A stretch of 64,000 bases of DNA from Sanderia malayensis (taxonomy: Eukaryota; Cnidaria; Scyphozoa; Semaeostomeae; Pelagiidae), in assembly GCA_013076295.1 (NCBI GenBank), contig RQOL01000730.1, positions 124,001 to 188,000 of the forward strand, read 5' to 3'. Position 1 is the stretch's first letter. Each line of letters opens with the position of its first letter. A program made the translations under genes and the position numbers. Under the pieces are notes generated by a model that was given only the letters and a program-made list of their open reading frames with translations, was not told the DNA's origin and made no database searches. Shown here piece after piece: positions 55,703-64,000 of this stretch.

Positions 55703-56775
55703 CACTTAGTGAGCAAAAGTATTGCACAACCGGATGAAAAATGGCGTCTAGAAGTGGCCCAAGGCCTGAGCAAGAAAATTTACATAACAATATAAATATA
55801 CCAAACGGGCTTCAATAGCGAATTTCTTTAGGGGAAATATACTCAAAATTTCATAAATTTTCAAATGAAAACATAATTTAAACTATATCATATTGTTTTA
55901 CAATAATATTAAAAGAAAACTGCGAAGAGGTCCCATGAAAATTTTTGACCAAAGTTTATCGAAGTGGAGTAATTAAAACGCCAATAATTATAATTTCTTT
56001 CACTCAAAGCCACGCAAATTCTCTCTCATTTAAAAGACAATGTTTTAAAATTTTGAAAAGTATAAAAAATTTTCATGTAATTGTCTTGACCTTTTAGAAT
56101 TCAAGGTTTAGGTCTTTGTTTACCACTTGGGAAGCACATGTTGTTTTTCAAATTTCAGAGCCGGTTTTAAAAATAAAATTTTTCGCTCACTTCAGAAACT
56201 ATTAAGCCCGTAAAAATTACATCAAATTATAGTATTTGAAACAAATTATAGGAATATCCATGTGGGATTTTTCGTTATGGCGCTTAACCTTCTTTTTTTA
56301 CTCTGGAAAAAAATTACGGAAAAATAGATTTTTTCAAATCGAATTCCTAAAATGATAAACAAAAACTTAAACCGTGAATTGTAAAAGGTCAAGACAGCTA
56401 CCTGAATAATTCTTATATTTTTGAAAGTTTCAAAACATTCTCTATTAAATGAGAGAGAATTTGCGTGGCTTTGAGTGAAAGAAATTATAATTATTGGCGT
56501 TTTATATACTCCACTTCGATAAACTTTGATCAAAAATTTTCATGGGACCTCTTCGCAGTTTTCTTTTAATATTATTGTAAAACAATATGATATAGTTTAA
56601 ATTATGTTTTCATTTGAAAATTTATGAAATTTTGAGTATATTTCTCCTAAAGAAATTTGCTATTTAAACCCGTTTGGTATATTTATATTGTCATGTAAAT
56701 TTTCTTGCTCAGGCCTTGGGCCACTTCTAGATGCCATTTTTCATCAGGTTGTGCAATACTTTTGCTCACTAAGTG
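55703..56775. mobile_element. Palindromic mariner-like miniature element, 1,073 bp
   Basis: It begins CACTTAGTGAGCAAAAG and ends with the exact complement. TA dinucleotides flank both sides (55701-55702, 56776-56777), as for Tc1/mariner elements. The two halves pair with only a few percent mismatch over the outer 300-plus bases and remain recognisable further in (gaaatttctttaggggaaat, aaaactgcgaagaggtccc, tcactcaaagccacgc occur in both). Only a small centre near 56110-56330 is weakly paired. No transposase is encoded. Confidence 0.9.
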
Positions 56776-56777
56776 TA

Positions 56778-57115
56778 CATACATACCTACATACTATACC
56801 TAAATACTATACCAACAAACTATACCTACTGTACAAACATACAATAACTACTCTACAAACATACTATACCTACTATACCTACTATAAAATCATACTATAC
56901 CTACTATAAAACATACATTATACATACCTACATACCTATCAGACTATACTACTATACCTACTATAAAATCATACTATACCTACATACTATACCACATACT
57001 ATACCTACTATAAACTATATACAACATACCTACATACTATACCTACATACCTACATACATACATACATACATATATATATACCTACATACAAACATACAT
57101 ACATACATACATACC
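56778..57115. repeat. ACTATACCT/ACATAC microsatellite region
   Basis: Variable repeats of actatacctac and catacata, similar to 19166-19545, lead into the 115-bp units at 57116. Confidence 0.88.
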
Positions 57116-57440
57116 TTGGCGCACTTCGTGTGCTGCATTCGCTAACGCTCATGCCTCTTTCAACCCCACATACAATAGGTTAGCTCGCTGCGCTCGCCTG
57201 TCAATCTATTATCAAGAAACATTGACTGATAGGGCGCACTTCATGCGCTGCATTCCTTACGCTCATGCCTCTTTCAACCCCATGTACAATAGGTTAGCTC
57301 TCTGCGCTCGCCTCTCTATCTATTATCAAGAAACATTGGCTGATAGCACGCAAGTCGTGCGCTGCATTCGCTTACGCTCATGCCCCTGTGAACCCCACTT
57401 ACAATAGCTTAGCTCACTGCGCTTGCCTGTCTATCTGTCT
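57116..57440 (+). repeat. 115-bp satellite, three units, at the 3' side of Helitron A copy 2
   Basis: Anchors lie at 57120, 57235 and 57349. The last unit reads caatagcttagctcactgcg and tgtctatctgtctgtctatt, exactly as the last unit before copy 1 (6790-6835). The satellite-to-Helitron junction is therefore the same in both copies. Confidence 0.93.
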
Positions 57441-60400
57441 GTCTATTTTTGCATTGACATGCAACATTGGATCATAAAATGGCAATTGACCTTTTTGAAA
57501 GCACAAAATCTTTGGTGAAGGGATAGTAAAAATTTGAATGAATGAATAGCAGAACAATGAACTTAAATTTTACTCTACCATTTGAGCAACGATAGTTGTC
57601 TCCCAAGGATAAAAGTAATAGATTGTTATTGTGTCCCAGATCAGTCTATGAGGCAATAACATGACACAAAAGCTAAATTACAATGTGATAGAAACTTACA
57701 TAAACAGAATTCTCCTTTCATGAGTTTTTCAAGGATTTCATTGACTTTTCTTTCATAGTGTGGTTAATGTTTGTTTCAGTCATTTGACATTTGCATGCTG
57801 TGAATAGCAAGTATTAGTGACATTGACAGCTTCGGTTAATCACATCAGTATTTGTTTCACTAAGACTCATATAGGAAAAAGGAAGAATTAATAATCAATG
57901 AAATGACGATATGATAGTTATAGAATAATAGGACAACATGATAGTTGTGCAGCATATTCATGAATAGCCCTTGTGGATTAGATGAAAAAAGATGTTGAAA
58001 TGCAAACTGAGTGAAAATCATTTTTCCACTGGTCTACGAATGCTTCATCCATCATCAGTATTGAAAATAACAATAGTTTGATGAGGATGTCAAATATTTT
58101 TCTTGTGACACATGCATGGAGGCAATGAACAAAAGGAATCAATAAATTGGTAAATACTTCAAGAATTAGTTTAAATCCAAGGTAAGACTGGCTGGCACAT
58201 GTAGTGAGGGCATCAAACATCTATTTCGGAAGCAAATAAACTATAAAGGTATTAAATAACTAATCCAAATTTTCGATTTTGTTGCAATAAGTTTTCATGG
58301 CCTAACCAAAATTAAGATGGTTTAACAATTTGATGAAATTGAATTGGGAATAAGTTAAAAATAAAGTATAAGTGTATTAACCTATAACATACATTGAAAA
58401 TGTCCCCTGTAAATTTGGAAATAGTTTCCCAATTATAAGTTGTCCTGTTTGATGATCTTTTTGTGATGCAAAGCCAGGCTGTTTCAAATTCATATTTCAA
58501 AAGTTATCGTTGAGCATTGATGGAAAAGAGGCCAAAGTTTTTCAACGACCTCGTTTCAATGGCGAATAAAGGGCTGTTATTGGCGAAGAAGAAGAGCAGA
58601 AATACATCTCATTAAGAACGCACATTGACGAAGCACAGTAAATTAGAAGAGAGTAAATTAATCCTGCATTGTTTTTGCATATAATGTATTAGTACATAAA
58701 CGGTAAAAAGTAAGTATCATTCATGATAGCTTAAACTATGTGCTACACACAACTATAAAAAACTTTTGGCATACAATTTCATAAAGGTAAACATGAGCTT
58801 TAACATGCATGAATAAATATGTCCACATACTTCTGATGTTGATTTAATGTTCATGTTTTATAAATCGAATAGTGAACATGAATGAGAGATAATTTGTCCC
58901 GTCTGTAAATAGTATTGATTTCTTCATCATGTGGAGTGTTCAGCAATGTCGACAGCATTGTTCAATAGGAATTCATACTCGCGTGACACACATTAATGCA
59001 ATTTCACCATGAAGTTTGATAGTAGTAAAAAAAGAAGATTGCCGGTTACATTAGTTTAAAGCTCGAACACCAGCTTCAAGCGGTAACCTTTGTTCGAGGT
59101 TTCCTTGTTCATGAAAACTGCAATTCAAATTTGGAATACTAAATAATATCGGGTCATCTATAATGATATAATAAATAAGTAAATGAGTTAATTGGTTGAG
59201 AGGAGTGTAATCCAATGCTAATTATTGTTAAAACAGTTATGGTTAATGGAGAGATTGCAGTTTTCACAGAGAAAAGGAAAGCCATACTCCCATAGGCAAT
59301 ATCGGAGAGCATGGCAAAGCATATGTCTTCTGATACGGGTGCTACCGAGGACCCAGATCGTGTCGTTGCTGTTGGCGAACACCCCCGACACTGGAGTGTT
59401 GTGAAAGTGTCCGGATCGTTCTTGGCAGATCTTATTGGCTGGAGTGGTGTGGCAAACCAGCAATGTTCAAAGCTTTTTACGGCTTTGCTTTCTGAGTGTT
59501 GTGCTCATATCACAACAGGAAAATCACACTGTAATGCAATGCCGATCCGCTAGAACCACAATCTGAGCCCCGTAATTTGTGTATGTGCATTTTGGTAGAC
59601 TGACACCCTCTGTGAGCAACGCAATTTACGCTCAAAAGTTTGTGAAGACCTTTACAGGACTTCTTGGAAGACAATGTTTTTTGTCTTCCTGTGTGTTTCC
59701 TCTGGGAGGAGTACTTTGAGCATGCCAAATGATGTTGCTCTTGACATGGCCACATATAACTGACCATGTGTGAACACGGGCTCAGGTAAATACAAACCAA
59801 CATACCTGAGAGATTGTCCCTGTGCCTTGTTGATAGTAAGGCAGTATGCTAGTCTGACTGGAAACTGCCGTCGCTTGATGTTGAACGGCATCTCTGTGTC
59901 TTGTGTTGACAATGTTATTCTGGGAATCATGACCTGCTGGCCTCTGTGTTCCTTCGTGATGATCTCTGCTGTGATCACGTTACGTCGGAGATGGCGTACA
60001 ATAAGTCTTGTGCCGTTGCAAAGACCTTTCTTTGGATTTAGATTCCTCAGAAGAATTATTGTTGCACCAACCTTAAACAAAGAGAGTTGCAAATAACAAC
60101 GTGTATTGCATTATAGTACTCTGATAATGAAGGATATTCAGGCTTTAAAAAGTGCTATTAATGTGGACTTCAATTCATGTATACGTAAATATTACATAGC
60201 AAGATTATACCTTGAGTCTAAGTTGATGTAATGGCATTCCATTAGGAGTTAGATTGTTGATAAACTCAATTGGATATGCCGCCTCCTCATCTGGATCCTC
60301 TGTTATCACACTGTCTGTGCTGTAGTATGTTTTGTCAGGAGTTTGTAGTCTTTCCAGAATGATGTCATTGATTTGATGTGAAAAGTCATTCTTTGGGGTA

Positions 60401-63049
60401 AGACAACAACGTTCTGACATGGTTACAGGATCCAGCATGAGGTGGGACTGTGGTGTATTAGGCTGGGGATATATGAAGTTGAGCATTTCCTCTTGCGAAG
60501 ATGTGCATATTTGATGTGGCAAAGTGATATTGTCACGTGCATCATGTGGTTCTTGTTTGTTACCGAGCCTTAGAAGCCATTCTGAGAATTCTCTGTAAGA
60601 TTCATCTTGAACAGCTCTCATGTTTGTGTGCAGGCGATGTTGTTGAAACTGTGCCCTCAAATCACTGATTTGATATGATTTAAGACTCTCTGATACGATT
60701 TTCTCCCTTCCTGCTTTGGGAACAACAGGTAAGACCTGTCTGAAATCGCCACAAAGTAACATGAATTTGCCACCAAATGGCTTGTCAACTCTTGTGATAT
60801 CCCGAAGCAGTCTGTCAACTGCTTGTAATGCCAATGCTGGTATCATTGAAGCTTCATCCCATATAAACGTTGTCCGGTCTATCATTGGCCGTCTGGTGTG
60901 GTAGAATGTTTTCTTCTATCTCCTTCCATTTAGGATTGGCAGTCATTGTGAGGAAGATGTCTGGCTTGCCATACTTCCTTACGATTGTCATTGCATCTTG
61001 AAAGTCTTGATACATGTTTTTTTGGCTGCCAGGAAATGTTGAGGGTAGAATGATAACACGGCCAACATCGATATGTATAGGCTGATTCGGATTGTTAGCC
61101 CTGGCCATCTGGTTTTCGATTTCAGCTCTTCTGTGGAGATGATCCATCAGGCCACGATATGTGTCAACACGAAGCTGACGTTGATTATTCATAATCCAGT
61201 GCAGTTTATTGCCTTCTATCTTCGTAGATGCATCTACCAGATACTGTTGAAACAGAAATGATGCAATGTGGATGGCTGAGAATGCATCCCTGACCTGGAT
61301 TCTGTATAAATAGTATTCAATGAGGGTCAGTCTTGTACGGCGATCACGATTGATGTGTTGTCGATCTCTTACATTTGCAGTAGGCAATGGTTGAAGGTCG
61401 AAACTGTATCCTCTGTCACTCTGCAATAGCTTGCTGCCGCTGTTCCTCCAATATTTCACCCATACTTCGAAAATGTTGTGCAAATCGATTGACTGCCATT
61501 AATTCATTCTGGAGAAGTGCAACAATGTTCAAATCAAGACGCTGTTCTCCTGCAGTGTTTTGCCATTCCTGCAATGCTTGCAATGCAATATTGCGTATCC
61601 ATGATGTATAGTTCTGCATATTTTCTGGATCTGTCTGTTTCTGTTACACCTGTTAATGATTCAAAGCATAAGCTAGGGAAATAAAAATTCAATCGTAGCC
61701 AGCATAAACAAATAATACGTTTTATTGATAATGACTGGAATCATATTGTATCAGTTACCAGTCATGTGATATGCCTTTCCGTGAATTGTGATCACTGGTG
61801 GTCCAGCTCTGGCACGACGTACAATATTAACCTTCCATGATGCCATGGCCAATAATGAATTGTATTGGGGAAGTGCTTTACGAAATACTTTGATTCGGCA
61901 GTATCACCAGTGTATAAATGCATGACACTGTTTGGAGGTGGTTGAACTGGATCCAGAGTGATTAAACCTCCCATGCAACACTTGTTGTATTGTTTTCGGG
62001 AGTTAAGTTCTTCTTTGAAGTACTTTGCACCACAATGAATACATGTTCTCTTCATTTTATTCAAGTGGTGTGGTAATAGGGAGAAGGGGATGAGGTTTTC
62101 AGCTTGATGGTTCTCAGGGACAGGGTTGTCAACCTGCATTTGCTGTTCTTCAACGGGTTCTGGTACCTGATTTTCATCAGGTACTGGAACTGTATCGTGC
62201 ATCTCGATGTCTGCAGGCTGTTCTGCTGCTGGAAGCTCTTGGTTCTGAATAGGAAGCTCTGGTTCCATGTCCATCTGCATTGGCTGTATCTGTGGAAGGG
62301 GATACTGTGCTGGAAATGGCTGATATTCAGGGGCTTCAAGCTGACGGTTTTCGAGCTGCAGTTGTTGAAGATCGTTGATTGCTGCAAGTGGGTTATCCGC
62401 ATTTCCCATCTGTTAAGGATGAAGCTGTTGGTTGATGTGTCTCCTATGCTGCACATTCTCCCGCACTTGATTTCTACGTCTGTCACCGGTTATACTTCTC
62501 CTGGACTTGCGCGGCATGGTGCAAGTTGTGATATGAAGAAGAAGTATAAAGTACAATTAGGCAATCCTATTGTAAATGTTATCGCTTGTAGACAATGGCC
62601 TTAATAGCAAGAACAATGAAAATAATTATAGCCTTGTGTAAAGCTGCAACACAAAGAAGTAAATATTGTGTATTTAAAGAGTATGGTAGTGTTATGTATA
62701 ATTTTGTAAATAAGTTATTATGATAAAAGTAATGCTATTTAATATAATGTAAATTTTATGAAAACCCTCACGTTAAACTGCACTCGTTTCTGTAATGTAA
62801 ACAGCTACTAAAATGGAAGAAAGTAAATTGAAATCAAAATTATTGTTGACATGAATAAACGAATCATAAAAAGAGGCTCCGAAAACCTGTACGTAATGAA
62901 AATTAACTTGTTGAACCCAGTGCCGTTATCAAGAATTCAACAAATTTTGTTACAGGGTAAATTTGTTAAAAACGGCGCCATAAATGCTTGTTCATAATAT
63001 TCCAGATGCATAAGACAAAAATGATGTTTTTATCCGTGGTAAAGAGTAG
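57441..63049 (-). mobile_element. Helitron, lineage A, copy 2 (internally deleted)
   Basis: It aligns with 6836-14640 from gcatgcaaca/ttggatcata to the shared right end gtggtaaagagtag. Two main deletions are present. One of about 2 kb corresponds to copy-1 positions 10229-12232 and joins at about 60868. One of about 240 bp corresponds to copy-1 12780-13020 and joins at about 61418. The 3' non-coding part (57441-59650) is nearly complete. Confidence 0.9.
59652..62517 (-). pseudogene. Helitron Rep/Pif1 gene, copy 2, lacking HUH and Walker A
   Basis: The N-terminal exon starts at 62517, with a frameshift near 62410, and carries CIHCGAKYF and on to CCMGG. The next exon (from about 61650) starts in frame where copy 1 has a stop, and keeps the Gln where copy 1 has TAG. 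The 2-kb deletion removes the HUH nuclease site, the tyrosine site and Walker A, joining PNWKEIEENI-type Rep text directly to Walker B FIWDEASM (60860). The Pif1 tail is better preserved than in copy 1: GDFRQVLPVV, INKAQGQSL and YVAMSRATSF in an open frame ending at 59652. The last intron (about 60211-60079) is present. Confidence 0.88.
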
Positions 63050-64000
63050 CTCGCTGCACATAGGCAACACAGTCTCCTAATGGAATTTGCCAGTATGCGG
63101 CATATATCTATTTGATGTGTTTATGCCAACCTGTTGTCATATTTGTGCACTTACTGTTATGGGCTACCATGACCATTGGGATACCGTTCTCATCAAAATG
63201 GCGGACAATTCAGGTAGCTGGGAACAATTTGAACAACCTGGTTTCTTGGCGACTGTCTCAAATGCAACGTCAGGTAGTTTATGAATACTAGATAATCATC
63301 TGAATATACTGATGGAATCGTTAGAATGAATTGTTCGGTGCCTTCATGCCCCGGAATCTATGATACATGATATGTTTGTCCTTTCGATAGCACAAATAGT
63401 AGGTACGTTTAGGCCCACGCCCAGTAAATGGTCTCCGCGTGGTTTACCTGCGTAGCTACTTTGCATAGAAAGGGACTGACTTTTGTTGATAATATAATGT
63501 GATAATGTTACCGCAAGTGTTTGTTGATAAGCCTCAGTACATGGCGATTTAAGTTAACCATCTATGACCCTATATTTCATTTAAAAGTTGCCTCTCCTCT
63601 ACCCCTATACCCATAATATTACTATGAACATTATAACGCCACACCTCGGCTTGCAACTGGAACTGCGAGTGAAGATAGAAATGCACACGTGTTTGTTGGT
63701 AGGTAGTTTGTTGAGGTTTTTGGTGACTTATTGAGCTATTTGTCAAAACTCAATATATAGTAGACGTTAATTTCCAAATTAATATTATTTTTCCTATGTT
63801 TTTTTATCAATGTTTAGACATTAAAAAGCCTCCCCAGAAGGTAAAATATTGATGCCTAAAATTTATACATTGCAGTAAACATTTTTACATACATACTTCA
63901 ACATATTGAAATCAAGAAATACTAGTATTCCTGTCTCCAGTCTCCAGAATCCTTTAGCAATAGATGTTAATAAGATACTACTATTAACGTAGTAAATGTC
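63050..64000. other. Intergenic, no feature recognised
   Basis: Unique sequence to the right of Helitron copy 2. A frame at 63087-63284 shows no known motif. No repeats are visible. Confidence 0.45.

Noticed and set aside
57978..58220. Minus-strand frame shared with 7333-7548 as a possible extra Helitron gene
   Set aside because: The two copies diverge in frame through small indels, the expected pattern for non-coding 3' sequence. No known motif is present.
63087..63284. Short Cys-containing plus frame at the right end
   Set aside because: Only 65 codons, no motif, no splice context and no second copy.

Overview
This window is AT-rich eukaryotic nuclear DNA. It has GT-AG introns, no operons and very many eukaryotic transposable elements (Helitrons, hAT, a LINE, an LTR element, fold-back and miniature elements). 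The only cellular-type products I can name are an alpha-kinase and a BCL-2-family apoptosis regulator. Together with the transposon repertoire they point to an animal, most likely an early-branching marine invertebrate such as a cnidarian or a sponge. I cannot fix the species. This is accessory, heterochromatin-like sequence: almost every recognisable coding block is a mobile element, and most are broken.

Layout. 0-2.2 kb: intronless alpha-kinase (minus strand), then a dispersed repeat (A). 2.6-5.8 kb: minisatellites and one small candidate spliced gene. 5.8-14.6 kb: a 115-bp satellite array joined to a Helitron (lineage A, minus strand), whose five-exon Rep/Pif1 gene can be followed exon by exon. 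14.6-22.2 kb: gene-poor, with a string of hairpins, a 181-bp tandem array, a second 115-bp array, and repeats A and B. 22.5-26.3 kb: poorly resolved fragments and a decayed RPA-like single-strand-binding protein. 26.5-32.8 kb: one large gene of an unnamed transposase-like family (here family X), cut by a 2.8-kb fold-back element that carries pieces of another gene, and also carrying a displaced duplicate of its own sequence. 32.9-33.7 kb: Harbinger-like miniature element. 35.2-37.6 kb: Pif1 half of a second Helitron lineage (B). 38.4-41.7 kb: a second, decayed family-X copy on the plus strand, ending at a truncated LTR element (gag plus 5' LTR, 41.7-43.5 kb). 43.6-47.0 kb: satellite units, repeat B, an ISL2EU-like DDE transposase remnant and a convergent SWIM/YqaJ/Ulp1 gene. 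47.6-54.8 kb: lineage-B Helitron N-terminal and Rep half, holding a hAT transposon with perfect 8-bp target duplications and a 5'-truncated LINE with a 6-bp duplication. 55.1-55.6 kb: BCL-2-family exon. 55.7-56.8 kb: a 1,073-bp palindromic mariner-like element. 57.1-63.05 kb: a second, deleted copy of the lineage-A Helitron with the same satellite at the same end. The last kilobase is featureless.

The genes do not form a pathway. The window is best read as a nested record of insertions. The strongest structural results are the hAT-in-Helitron and LINE-in-Helitron nests, the conserved pairing of Helitron lineage A with a 115-bp palindrome-rich satellite, the disrupted family-X gene, and the SWIM-YqaJ-Ulp1 gene facing a DDE transposase.
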